Positions 34,442-42,987 of a DNA stretch of 64,000 nucleotides are shown one piece after another. The position numbers and the translations under genes were made by a program. The notes under the pieces were generated by a model. It saw nothing but the letters and a program-made list of their open reading frames with translations, did not search any database and was not told the origin of the DNA. Numbering within the stretch: the first letter of the stretch is position 1; every line of letters begins with the position of its first letter. This stretch comes from CAZLLE01 sp964560425 (GTDB lineage Bacteria; Campylobacterota; Campylobacteria; Campylobacterales; QNZT01): assembly GCA_964560425.1 (NCBI GenBank), contig CAZLLE010000103.1, positions 1 to 64,000 of the forward strand. Direction: 5' to 3'.

Positions 34442-34833
34442 TATTTATCCTTTGGCATATATAAAAAATTATTACTATCAGAGTTTGCCCAGATACAATC
34501 ATCTTCCAATTTTAGTGAATCAGGAGGGCATACATCAGTACATAAACTACACCAGCAACATCTTCCATAATCTATTCTTGGGATACAACCACTACCATTT
34601 TTTGGATTTTTTTCCTCATCTATAGTAATCATATCAATAGCATCATTCATGCATACATCTTGACAATTTGCACAACCGATACAAGCTTCAAGAACATTTG
34701 TATGAAAACCTCTATATCCATCTATTTTCTGCTTTTTTTCATCAGGATAGCAGATAGTATTTGGATGCTCAAACAGCTTTTGTACTGCACTAAAAGGGGA
34801 TACAACCCCTTTTACATCTAAATCAAATTTCAT
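34441..34833 (-). CDS. NuoI-like 8Fe ferredoxin subunit
   Basis: This 130-residue protein carries two 4Fe-4S motifs, CIGCANCQDVC and CCWCSLCTDVC, each followed by a Pro or acidic residue as in NuoI and MbhN/MbxN. It passes electrons between the donor (ferredoxin in the archaeal homologues) and the NuoB-like cluster. The ATG at 34833 has a GAGG site 7 bases upstream, better than the TTG at 34848. It overlaps the end of the NuoD-like gene only in the leader. Confidence 0.93.
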   Translation of the reverse strand: MKFDLDVKGVVSPFSAVQKLFEHPNTICYPDEKKQKIDGYRGFHTNVLEACIGCANCQDVCMNDAIDMITIDEEKNPKNGSGCIPRIDYGRCCWCSLCTDVCPPDSLKLEDDCIWANSDSNNFLYMPKDK

Positions 34834-34837
34834 CTTT

Positions 34838-35953
34838 TTACCTCTCAATCTCTGGTGGACATATTCCCAATGAGTTCATAATCATGGCTACATTTGAAAG
34901 CTCTTCGTCTATTAATAAATTTTCTAATAGAGTAAATCCATGAATTAAAGATGGTCCTTTTACCTGCATTCTTCTTATCTTTTCACTTCCATCTCCTGCC
35001 ATATAATATCCAAACTCACCTCTTGCTGATTCTACACTTACAAATGTATCATCTTTTGGAAGTTTAAATTTTCGATGTTTTGGAATTTTTTGCATAATTA
35101 ATCCCTCTTTTGGCATTTGAGCTATTACTTGTCTTAAAATTTTTATAGACTCTCTTATCTCTGATCTTCTTACTAAAGCTCTCGCATATACATCACAACC
35201 TTCAAAAGTTGGGATTTCAAAATCAAGATTTTCATACATTAGATAAGGGTTATCTCTTCGCACATCTCGTTTGATTCCACAACCTCTCAAAGCTTGACCA
35301 ACATATCCATTTTTGAGTGCTTCATCTTTATTAATAACTCCCACACCTATGGCTCTTTTTTTAAATGAGCCATTATCAAAAAAGATATTGTCATATTGAG
35401 GTAATTTCTTCTCAAAATAGTCCAAAAATTGGCTCAATCTATCCAAAAATCCATCTGGTAACTCTCGTCTTACCCCTCCTGGATAAATATACATATGATA
35501 AACTCTTCCACCTGTTAGCTCTTCAAAAAGATCAAGAATCAAATCTCTATCATATATACTCCATTGAGCAACTGTTCCAAGACCAACAGAACCACTTTGA
35601 CCACCCATCCACAACATTTGAGCAGCTATTCTTGACATCTCAAGAACCATAGTTCTAATATATTTGGCTTTTTCACTTATCTCAATTCCTGCCAAACTCT
35701 CAACAGCACTTGCAAAATTCTCTTCATTTGGATCGGGTTCAGGTACACAAATTCTACATACAATTGTAAAAGCTTGTATAATTGTTCGTCTCTCAATCAA
35801 TTTTTCAAACCCACGGTGAAGATAACCTACATGAGTTCTAGCCCCTTTGATAGTTTCACCCAAAAGATCAAGCTCTACACTCATATTTCCTGTAATACCG
35901 GGATGCTGAGGACCATGATAAATTTTTATTAATCTATTTTTACTTTGTTGCAT
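34838..35953 (-). CDS. NuoD-like catalytic large subunit with modified [NiFe] ligands
   Basis: This 371-residue protein belongs to the NuoD/[NiFe]-hydrogenase large-subunit family: HGPQHPG at 13-19, GYLHRGFEKL, CRIC (Cys66, Cys69) at the N-terminal ligand site, GPSLIHGF, and the C-terminal SLGICPPEIER. Against the hydrogenase ending DPCxxCxxR, Cys365 aligns with the first Cys and Glu368 with the second. Three of four metal ligands therefore remain, and the H after CxxC is also absent. It is probably not an ordinary hydrogenase. The gene overlaps the NuoC-like gene by 14 bases. Confidence 0.9.
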   Translation of the reverse strand: MQQSKNRLIKIYHGPQHPGITGNMSVELDLLGETIKGARTHVGYLHRGFEKLIERRTIIQAFTIVCRICVPEPDPNEENFASAVESLAGIEISEKAKYIRTMVLEMSRIAAQMLWMGGQSGSVGLGTVAQWSIYDRDLILDLFEELTGGRVYHMYIYPGGVRRELPDGFLDRLSQFLDYFEKKLPQYDNIFFDNGSFKKRAIGVGVINKDEALKNGYVGQALRGCGIKRDVRRDNPYLMYENLDFEIPTFEGCDVYARALVRRSEIRESIKILRQVIAQMPKEGLIMQKIPKHRKFKLPKDDTFVSVESARGEFGYYMAGDGSEKIRRMQVKGPSLIHGFTLLENLLIDEELSNVAMIMNSLGICPPEIER

Positions 35954-36476
35954 TTAACTCTTTTAACCTCTTCGCTTCTGCTCTTCTTCTTTTTGTCTCT
36001 GCTTTTACATCTTTGTTGTCTTCTCTACCTGCTCTAAAATTGAAATGTTCATTTACATAAGCCAAAGTATCAAACTCTCTTCTTAGAGGTGGAGTATTAT
36101 TCCAATTTTCAAGAGCAAAATCATATAGAGTTGGATTTCCAATAAAATCTATTCCATACATCTCATGAAGATCTCTCTCCATCACCTCAGCTTGTGGAAA
36201 TATATTTAATAGCGTTGGTAACTGAGTATCTTCTCTACTAACATTAATCTCTACCATAAGATTTTTATCTCTTTTTTCAGTTGTCAAAATATAATTTAGA
36301 GAAAAAATCTCATCTTCTATCCAATCTGCACATGCTATTTGAGCTAAAGTTATAAACGATCCATTTGAAGATATAAAACTAATGGTGCTAATTAGATCTT
36401 TTTCTTCTATTTTTATCTTCCATAGAGTAGTAGTTTTCTCTATTACTTCATATTTATCTTTCAAAAAATCTATCAT
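35940..36476 (-). CDS. NuoC-like subunit
   Basis: This 178-residue protein has the 30-kDa subunit pattern in its second half (about 85-135): FPQAEVMERDLHEMYGIDFIGNP, then NNTPPLRREFD. NuoC-like subunits scaffold the large subunit and carry no cofactor. The N-terminal part and the Lys/Arg-rich tail are variable. It overlaps the NuoB-like and NuoD-like genes. Confidence 0.92.
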   Translation of the reverse strand: MIDFLKDKYEVIEKTTTLWKIKIEEKDLISTISFISSNGSFITLAQIACADWIEDEIFSLNYILTTEKRDKNLMVEINVSREDTQLPTLLNIFPQAEVMERDLHEMYGIDFIGNPTLYDFALENWNNTPPLRREFDTLAYVNEHFNFRAGREDNKDVKAETKRRRAEAKRLKELNATK

Positions 36477-37087
36477 TAATTCATTCCTGCAAAATTCTCT
36501 TCATAAGTAGGAGCTATATTGTCACCAAAAACTTTCTCTTGATTTTCTTTATAAAACTCTCTATTGTCTCTATATTTAATATAACCTGCCTCCTCTTTTG
36601 AGTTTTTAATGCTATCTTGAAGCTTAACAAAACCTTCAATCAACGCTTCAGGACGAGGCATACAACCATTTACATACATATCTACAGGAAGATAATCTTC
36701 AAGCTTTTTAATGGTGTTATAACTATCCCAATACATTCCGCCATTAATCGTACAGCTCCCCAAAGCTATCACATATTTTGGTTCATTCATCTGCTCATAA
36801 CTTCTTATTACTCTTTTTAGAGTTTTGTATGAACAATATCCTGATACTATCAATATATCTGCCTGTCTAGGAGTAGCCACTCCAACTACTCCCAATCTCT
36901 CAATATCATATCTACTTGTAAAAGTAGGAGGCATCTCAATAGCCCCACAACCAGTACCATAAGCCAATACAAACATACTCTTTGATCGAAACCAATCAAC
37001 CGCTTTTTGAATTACACTTTGAGTACTTTTTATCGCATGTTCTTCACTATCCAAAACTTTTTGATAATCTATAAATCCCTCTTGCAT
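36476..37087 (-). CDS. NuoB-like small subunit
   Basis: This protein of about 203 residues has GTGCGAIEMPP, RYDIERLG, TPRQADILIVSG, GSCTINGGMYW and VNGCMPRPEAL, matching NuoB/MbhJ. The proximal 4Fe-4S site normally has CC (complex I) or CxxC (group 4 hydrogenases) at the first position; here only one Cys is present, and an extra Cys occurs in SGYCSYK. The ATG at 37087 has AAAGG at proper distance; the ATG at 37093 is too close to it. It links the ferredoxin subunit to the catalytic subunit. Confidence 0.92.
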   Translation of the reverse strand: MQEGFIDYQKVLDSEEHAIKSTQSVIQKAVDWFRSKSMFVLAYGTGCGAIEMPPTFTSRYDIERLGVVGVATPRQADILIVSGYCSYKTLKRVIRSYEQMNEPKYVIALGSCTINGGMYWDSYNTIKKLEDYLPVDMYVNGCMPRPEALIEGFVKLQDSIKNSKEEAGYIKYRDNREFYKENQEKVFGDNIAPTYEENFAGMN

Positions 37088-37096
37088 CTTCATCCT

Positions 37097-37975
37097 TTAA
37101 ACAAACAATAAGCCCACAACTGCAATAGCACTTGGGACTCTTACTAGAAATTCAACACTCTGAATAGTTGTAAATCTAGCATAAACATTTCCTACCAAAA
37201 CAGCAGCCAAAAATAGTATAAAAGTTTTTACAACCAACTCAAATAGATTACTAGCTCCACCAAAAAATAGATTTACCATTAAAAGTAGTTTCGCAAATGA
37301 AAATATTGCACTTTGAGACAAAGCCAAAGCAAAAAACTTACCACTAAATTCAGTAGCAGGACCACTATAAACCTCTTGAGGAGCTCCAACTACATCAAAA
37401 GGTGATTTTCCCATAAATCCCAAGAATGAGATAAACGCTCCAATAAAAAGAAGAGGATGAGAAAAAGCATTATAAGTTTCACTCTGAGATGCCATAATCT
37501 GTCCAATATCAGCACTTCCAGCCGATATCATAATCCCTATAGAGGCGATATAAAAAGGCAATTCTAATCCAATAAGTCTAGTCAATCCTCTCGTAATTCC
37601 CATCACACCAAATGGATTTCCATTACTTCCTATTCCCATAGCATTACCCAAAGGTCCTAAAACCATGAGATATAAAACTACAATCAAATTTCCATATTGA
37701 CTAAATCCAACCAAATATTGACTATCATTTAAATATGGAATAAAAAGCACAGTCATGATCGCACCAGTAGCCATAATAATTGGTCCAGCATAAAACATCC
37801 AACCAAAAGAGGTTGAGTTCTCTTTCATAAAAAGCTTAATACTGTCAAAAAATGATTGAGCAATAGATGGACCAAAACGCCCATGAACTCTTGCACTAAT
37901 ATTTCTATATAATCCATAATATAAAAAACCAAAAAAGTAAGCCAAAAGGATCATAAAAATAGTATCTAATATCAT
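37097..37975 (-). CDS. NuoH-like membrane subunit
   Basis: This 292-residue protein has about eight membrane helices and NuoH/MbhM signatures: ISARVHGRFGPSIAQSFFDSIKLFMKE near the N-terminus, ELPFYIASIG, and SPFDVVGAPQEVYSGPATEFSGKFFAL. It connects the peripheral redox arm to the antiporter-like membrane arm and forms the quinone or substrate cavity side in complex I. It overlaps the second antiporter-like subunit gene by 4 bases. Confidence 0.93.
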   Translation of the reverse strand: MILDTIFMILLAYFFGFLYYGLYRNISARVHGRFGPSIAQSFFDSIKLFMKENSTSFGWMFYAGPIIMATGAIMTVLFIPYLNDSQYLVGFSQYGNLIVVLYLMVLGPLGNAMGIGSNGNPFGVMGITRGLTRLIGLELPFYIASIGIMISAGSADIGQIMASQSETYNAFSHPLLFIGAFISFLGFMGKSPFDVVGAPQEVYSGPATEFSGKFFALALSQSAIFSFAKLLLMVNLFFGGASNLFELVVKTFILFLAAVLVGNVYARFTTIQSVEFLVRVPSAIAVVGLLFV

Positions 37976-39594
37976 GACGCAACTCCTATAAATAGTAATA
38001 TTGTAAAAAATAGTATAATGACTAAACCAACATGGGAGCTACTCAAACTATAAAATCTTCTTACTATCATTGAAATATCTTGTGTAACATTCACAACTCT
38101 CTGCCAAATAGCACTTGAACTATTTTTTAAGATAACTTTAATAAAACTAATTCTCTTTAACTCTTCTCCTATTCCATAACCATAATGAAGATTGATATCT
38201 TTATCAGGCACTTCACCACAATAACTAATATCAAATCTATCTCTTACATTTACCACTCTATTTTTCATAGATATTACCATGGCTAAAACAACTACAAATA
38301 CCACACCAAAAATAGCCATAAGAGCTCCACCATTAAATGAAGCAAATGATGAATTTAATTCAAATAAAGAGCTATAAGAGGTCGTATCTAATCCTAAGGA
38401 AGACAAAATTGGATTAAATTCTAATGTACCTAGAGATGGTAAAATACCAAGAACAATTAAAATTGTTGCCCCTACAAATTGTGGAATATAAAATCCCAAT
38501 GGAATTTTTCTATACTTATCTTTTATCTGTGTTGGTTGCCCCAAATAGATACCATATATCAATTTATAACAATACAAAAACGCAGATGCAGAACTAAACA
38601 TCACAGCAGCCAAAAGTAGACCTTTTTTTTCTTCAAGCAGTGTAGTATATATCAAAAACTTACTATTAAATCCACCAAGAGGAGGCATACCAGCAAGAGC
38701 AATAATACCTATGAGAAGTAATATAAAAAGTGTTGGATAGTGATATAATAATCCTCCAAGCTCACTAAATTTTCGTCTACCTGTAATATATATAATTGAG
38801 GCAATATTGATAAATAACAAAAGTTTTACAAATGTATGTATTACAGTATGATAAAGGGCTGCTTCAACTCCACTTCCACTTAAAATTGCCAATGAGGTAA
38901 CAATATATCCAAGCTGAGCAATTGATGAATAAGCTAATAACCTTTTGAGATCATCTTGTGATATCGCTTTAAAAGTAGCAACAATAGAGGTAATAACACC
39001 AAACCATGCAACAATATCAAAAAGTATTTCATCTAATAACTCATATCCAATAATTTTTGTAAAAAATAGAATAAATAGAAAAATTCCAGCTTTGGAGATT
39101 ATTGCACTCAAAATTGCACTAAAAACATGGTTTGCCTCTTCATAAGAGTCTACAACCCAATAATGAAAGGGAACCACACCAGATTTAATAAATATAGTAA
39201 TCAACAATAAAATAGATATTGGCATATATAGATAGTGAGGAATTTTGGAGATATCAATCTCACTATAGATAACACTTTGACTAAAACCATAAATCAAAGC
39301 AATAGCAGCCAAAAGAGCAAAACCAGCAGCCAAATTAAAAATTATATATTTTTGCAAAGTCTTTATATTTGCATTCTTGGAAATTATAAAATAACTACTC
39401 CAACTCATAACTTCCCATCCAATAAAAAGCGTAATCAAATCACTAGCATAAAATATAAAACCAAGTGCAGTTAAAAGCAAAATATGTAATCTAATATCTC
39501 TATTTTGATTTTTTACAAAAAACAGAGATATAAAAACAATTAAACTAAGTCCAAAAAATAGATTTCCTAAGTGTGTCATTTCAAAATTAAACAT
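37972..39594 (-). CDS. Second MrpD/NuoL-like antiporter subunit (MbxH'-like)
   Basis: This 540-residue protein has about 14 membrane helices and the proton-translocating family pattern: GWEVMSWSSYF with the key Glu, FIKSGVVPFHYWVVDSYEEANHVFSAILSAIISKAGI, KAISQDDLKRLLAYSSIAQLGY and HTFVKLLLFINIASI. It is longer than the neighbouring MrpD-like protein. Having two such subunits is the mark of Mbx/Mbs complexes, since Mbh hydrogenases have one. It overlaps both neighbours by a few bases. Confidence 0.93.
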   Translation of the reverse strand: MFNFEMTHLGNLFFGLSLIVFISLFFVKNQNRDIRLHILLLTALGFIFYASDLITLFIGWEVMSWSSYFIISKNANIKTLQKYIIFNLAAGFALLAAIALIYGFSQSVIYSEIDISKIPHYLYMPISILLLITIFIKSGVVPFHYWVVDSYEEANHVFSAILSAIISKAGIFLFILFFTKIIGYELLDEILFDIVAWFGVITSIVATFKAISQDDLKRLLAYSSIAQLGYIVTSLAILSGSGVEAALYHTVIHTFVKLLLFINIASIIYITGRRKFSELGGLLYHYPTLFILLLIGIIALAGMPPLGGFNSKFLIYTTLLEEKKGLLLAAVMFSSASAFLYCYKLIYGIYLGQPTQIKDKYRKIPLGFYIPQFVGATILIVLGILPSLGTLEFNPILSSLGLDTTSYSSLFELNSSFASFNGGALMAIFGVVFVVVLAMVISMKNRVVNVRDRFDISYCGEVPDKDINLHYGYGIGEELKRISFIKVILKNSSSAIWQRVVNVTQDISMIVRRFYSLSSSHVGLVIILFFTILLFIGVAS

Positions 39595-40981
39595 TTCCTG
39601 CTCCTGCTAATAGTGATGAAGCAACATTTTGACAAACACCCAAAAGATCATTAGGGAAAATACCAAAATAGACGATCATAGTCGCTAAAAAGGCTAAAAC
39701 ACTCTTTTTTAGTAGAGGTATTTGAATCAACTCTTTTTGTGAAGATTGTTGAGTAAGAGCTAAAAGTCTAAAGAAATAGACCGCCTCAACCAATGAAACA
39801 ATCAAAATAACACCTATCATCATATAAGCTTCTAATGAAGCTAAACCTTTTAAAATAGTAAGCTTGGCTATAAATCCACCAAATGGCGGTAAACCAAGAA
39901 GAGACAAAAATCCTATAGAGAATATTAAGAGCAAAAATATAGATCTAAACTTACCAAAAATATCTACTTTTACACTATTGAATCTATCTTTGAGAATATC
40001 AAGAGCAAAAAAGAGCATCACTTTTGTAATGGAGTGTAAAGCTATCAAAAATATAGCTCCACTAACCACTGTTATATTTCCATATGATAGAGCAATAAAT
40101 AAAACACCTATTTGTCCCAATGTAGAGTATGCAAATATTCGTTTCATATCTCTACTACTAAGAGCTGATAATTCAGAAATAGCAAATGATATAGCTCCTA
40201 TAATTGCAACAAATAGTAAAAACTTTGGCTCTATTTTTAATGTATATGCAATATGAAAAAATAGAAAGATATAAGCTTTTGAAATAATCGCAGAAAATAG
40301 AGCATTGACTCTATTTTGACTAGCTTGATAAATATCTACTACCCAAAAATTGAGAGGAAAAATTTCGGCTTTGATTCCAAAGCCAATAAACAAAGACAGA
40401 AGAATCAAAAACTGAATATTTAAATCCATTGAGCCAAATCTTTCACCTATTGTTACTAAGTTTAGAGTTCCAATATTTATATAGATACTCATAATAGCAA
40501 TAAGAAGAAATATAGAAGCAACAGAACCAATTATCATATATCTTATTGCTCCACTATAAGCTTGTTTGTCCCTATTGAGCGAAGTAAGAATATAAGCTAC
40601 AATACTCACTATTTCAAAAAAGATATAGATATTAAATATATCACCACTAAGAACCAATCCTAAAACACCACAAAGCAAAATATTACTCAAAATAAATATA
40701 TCTTTTCTATTCTCATTTTGCAAATTATAAATAGAGAAAATAAGCATAATAGATATAAATAGTATCACAAAAAATGCCGAAGCTTCATCAAATACAAATG
40801 AGATACTAAGAGCAGAATCAAAAGCTATATTTTCAACTAGAGGAGCAGAACTAACAAAACCTATAGCTAAAAATAGCAATAAAAGATTTACACCAATGGA
40901 TATATATTTAAGATAATTTTTATAAAAAGGTGTCAAAAATGAAGCCAAAAGAGGAATAACCACAAAATATATTAGACTCAT
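39587..40981 (-). CDS. MrpD-like antiporter subunit (MbxH-like)
   Basis: This 464-residue protein has about 14 membrane helices and the MrpD pattern: NIYIFFEIVSIVAYIL with the conserved Glu, FGIKAEIFPLNFWVVDIYQASQNRVNALFSAIISKAYI, ALSSRDMKRIFAYSTLGQIG and ALHSITKVMLFFALDIL. It translocates protons or sodium in the membrane arm. It overlaps the MrpC-like gene by 4 bases and the second antiporter-like gene by 8. Confidence 0.93.
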   Translation of the reverse strand: MSLIYFVVIPLLASFLTPFYKNYLKYISIGVNLLLLFLAIGFVSSAPLVENIAFDSALSISFVFDEASAFFVILFISIMLIFSIYNLQNENRKDIFILSNILLCGVLGLVLSGDIFNIYIFFEIVSIVAYILTSLNRDKQAYSGAIRYMIIGSVASIFLLIAIMSIYINIGTLNLVTIGERFGSMDLNIQFLILLSLFIGFGIKAEIFPLNFWVVDIYQASQNRVNALFSAIISKAYIFLFFHIAYTLKIEPKFLLFVAIIGAISFAISELSALSSRDMKRIFAYSTLGQIGVLFIALSYGNITVVSGAIFLIALHSITKVMLFFALDILKDRFNSVKVDIFGKFRSIFLLLIFSIGFLSLLGLPPFGGFIAKLTILKGLASLEAYMMIGVILIVSLVEAVYFFRLLALTQQSSQKELIQIPLLKKSVLAFLATMIVYFGIFPNDLLGVCQNVASSLLAGAGNV

Positions 40982-41364
40982 CTACTCTCTCCTAACTCAT
41001 CCATCTCATCTATTCTTAAATTATTTGTCAATTTAAAATAGTTAATAACAAAAGATAGAGCCAAAGATAAAACAGCAATTGCAATTACAATAGTTGTCAA
41101 AATCATAGCTTGAGGCACAGGATCAACCATGTTTGAGCTAAATTTATCTACCTCTTTTGAAAGAATAGGAGCAACCTTTCCAACTTCAAAGTGCATTCCA
41201 ATAAAATATATAAATAAACTAGCCTCTGCAATAGACAAAGAGAGAAATATCTTAAATAGATTTTTCTTACTCAATGCACCAATCAAACCAATAGTTAGAA
41301 GCAAAAAGGAACCAATAGTAATAACACCATGTAAAAATGGTGTTTGATTAAAACTATCCAACAT
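40978..41364 (-). CDS. MrpC/NuoK-like subunit
   Basis: This 128-residue protein has three membrane helices and the MrpC/NuoK layout: IGLIGALSKKNLFKIFLSLSIAEASLFIYFIG, then DPVPQAMILTTIVIAIAVLSLALSF. The DPVPQALVLTAIVI-like stretch is the MrpC signature. It overlaps both flanking genes, by 11 and 4 bases. Confidence 0.92.
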   Translation of the reverse strand: MLDSFNQTPFLHGVITIGSFLLLTIGLIGALSKKNLFKIFLSLSIAEASLFIYFIGMHFEVGKVAPILSKEVDKFSSNMVDPVPQAMILTTIVIAIAVLSLALSFVINYFKLTNNLRIDEMDELGESR

Positions 41365-42064
41365 CTTTAATCCTTATAAAATATTCTACCAAAGCAGTTA
41401 TTTCAGCAGAGACTTTGATACCTACAAATATATATATCAGAGGTATCAATCCACCACTAAAAAGATCACCAACACTACCCAATGGCAAAAAATTACCAAA
41501 AAATCTATCAGCCAATAAAACACCCAAAATACCAACCAAAATAAATCCAGCTCCACTAAAAGATTCACAAAGAGTGATTATTTTGTGATTAAGTCTAAAA
41601 TCATCATTTTTTGCCAAAAACATCAATAAAAAACCACTAGCAATAATCACACCACCTTGAAATCCACCTCCAGGGCTTAAGTGCCCATGAATAATAATAT
41701 AAAAGCCAAAAAGAATAATAAGAGGAAATAAAACCTCTACACCTATCTTTAAAAGTCTATTTTCATAACTAAAAATATTACTTTTTTTGTTCATATTATC
41801 TAGCCCCAAACTAATACCAAAAATCGATAAAAACAAAATAGTAACCTCTCCCAAAGTATCAAATCCCCTAAAATAGGTTACTACAGAAGTAACTGCATTT
41901 GCACTTTGGGTAGTAGATTCATTTATATTCAACAATTCACTTCCCAAACTATTAGTAGTGCTAACATCAAAATTAAGTAAAATTGACAAAAGCAAAATAG
42001 TCATTAAAGATATTACAAGTGATACAACAATAGTCTCTATCCTAATCTCTTTTTTTAGATTCAT
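41354..42064 (-). CDS. MrpA C-terminal plus MrpB-like fusion subunit
   Basis: This 236-residue protein joins two elements. The first half has VTSVVTYFRGFDTLGEVTILFLSIFG, the MrpA C-terminal (MbhE-like) signature. The second half has HGHLSPGGGFQGGVIIASGFLL, the MrpB (MbhF-like) signature. About six membrane helices are visible. In many Mbh operons these are separate genes, so the fusion is a notable detail. It overlaps the DUF4040 gene by 4 bases. Confidence 0.92.
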   Translation of the reverse strand: MNLKKEIRIETIVVSLVISLMTILLLSILLNFDVSTTNSLGSELLNINESTTQSANAVTSVVTYFRGFDTLGEVTILFLSIFGISLGLDNMNKKSNIFSYENRLLKIGVEVLFPLIILFGFYIIIHGHLSPGGGFQGGVIIASGFLLMFLAKNDDFRLNHKIITLCESFSGAGFILVGILGVLLADRFFGNFLPLGSVGDLFSGGLIPLIYIFVGIKVSAEITALVEYFIRIKDVG

Positions 42065-42309
42065 TTTTTTAACTCCCTTCCTCTAATTTGAAGTAAAGTC
42101 ACCAAAAGAACAACTCCACTAACTCCCGTACCAATCACCGCTTCAGTCAAAGCAACATCTGGTGCAGAAAATAGAAAAAATAGTATTACACTACCAAGAC
42201 CAAACCCCATAAACAGAATAACACTATGAGATAATTCCCGATTGGCAATAATAAAAATAGAGAGAGTTATCAAAGTAATAAATATAGATATTATAATTAA
42301 TCCTATCAT
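42061..42309 (-). CDS. DUF4040/MbhD-like subunit
   Basis: This 82-residue protein has three membrane helices and the pattern FFLFSAPDVALTEAVIGTGVSGVVLL, which is the DUF4040 segment found in MrpA and as the separate MbhD subunit. It belongs to the Mrp-like sodium/proton module. It overlaps its neighbours by 4 bases on each side. Confidence 0.92.
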   Translation of the reverse strand: MIGLIIISIFITLITLSIFIIANRELSHSVILFMGFGLGSVILFFLFSAPDVALTEAVIGTGVSGVVLLVTLLQIRGRELKK

Positions 42310-42620
42310 ACCTTCTCCTTCAAATCATCAATTCCACTCTTATTCAAAAAACCTCTTTTTAGATAACTGCTTCTAGCAAGAATAGAGGATGAAAGAGGAT
42401 TTGTAATCAGTATAAAAAAGCCCAATAAAGATAGTTTAAACCACAAAGATGGTTCCCAACATATAGCACCTACAATCACCAAAAGAGTACCTAGAGTAGA
42501 AGCTTTTGTTCCTGCATGCATTCGAGTAATAGTATCTGGCATTCGTAAAAGTCCTAAAGAACTAATAACCAAAAGTAATGCACCAAGAAATATAAACATA
42601 AATCCCAAAAAATCAAACAT
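42306..42620 (-). CDS. MrpG-like subunit
   Basis: This 104-residue protein has three membrane helices and the MrpG/PhaG signature SSLGLLRMPDTITRMHAGTKASTLGTLL. It is a small structural subunit of the Mrp antiporter module. It overlaps the MrpF-like gene by 8 bases and the DUF4040 gene by 4. Confidence 0.93.
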   Translation of the reverse strand: MFDFLGFMFIFLGALLLVISSLGLLRMPDTITRMHAGTKASTLGTLLVIVGAICWEPSLWFKLSLLGFFILITNPLSSSILARSSYLKRGFLNKSGIDDLKEKV

Positions 42621-42870
42621 TATCTTCCTTTATTACATTAAAACGAGCAAAAATAATCGTACCAATAAAACCAATGAGTGCAAAAACAAATGCCACATCA
42701 AGATATATGCTATCTTTTATAGAGACAGACAACAAAACCAAAAGTGATACTGCTATTATTCCCATAGTATCAAAAGCAACAACTCTATCACTCAAATTTG
42801 GACCTATTAGAAACCTAATAAATGCCAAAAATACTGCAAGCAAGATCAAAAAAAACAGAAATTCAACCAT
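42613..42870 (-). CDS. MrpF-like subunit, first gene of Mbx/Mbs-type operon
   Basis: This 85-residue protein has three membrane helices and the MrpF pattern FIRFLIGPNLSDRVVAFDTMGIIAV with the conserved Asp residues, then DSIYLDVAFVFALIGFIGTI. It is the first certain gene of the 13-gene operon. A short gap of 117 bases separates it from divergent ung. Confidence 0.93.
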   Translation of the reverse strand: MVEFLFFLILLAVFLAFIRFLIGPNLSDRVVAFDTMGIIAVSLLVLLSVSIKDSIYLDVAFVFALIGFIGTIIFARFNVIKEDNV

Positions 42871-42987
42871 AACAAAACCTTAAAAAAATAGAAGTATAAA
42901 ATAATGGCGATAATAGTAGCAAAAACCACTCCATATCTAGGTAAGTTAAAATAATTAAGATATGATTTATATAAAAAGGGTCAAAAA
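42871..42987. promoter_or_regulatory. Divergent promoter region, Mbx-type operon and ung
   Basis: This AT-rich gap separates the divergent operon and ung. TATGAT at 42961-42966 could be a -10 box for ung, and TATAAA-like sequence on the minus strand near 42967-42975 could serve the large operon. No clear operator repeat was seen. A short minus-strand frame across the gap lacks a proper start and is discussed under rejected items. Confidence 0.35.

Noticed and set aside
33986..42870. Ordinary Mrp antiporter or ordinary respiratory complex I
   Set aside because: The operon mixes both sets, lacks NuoE, F and G, and lacks full MrpA; the layout fits Mbx/Mbs-type complexes.
33986..42870. Functional group 4 [NiFe] hydrogenase
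   Set aside because: One of the four metal-binding cysteines seems replaced by Glu, the proximal cluster motif is altered, and two antiporter-like subunits are present; no maturation genes lie nearby in the window.
42860..42975. Minus-strand frame across the gap before the MrpF-like gene, coding a hydrophobic stretch (GVVFATIIAIILYFYFF)
   Set aside because: It looks like a membrane peptide, but the only start is a GTG without a ribosome-binding site, leaving 27 residues that run into the MrpF start. Recorded as doubtful rather than called.
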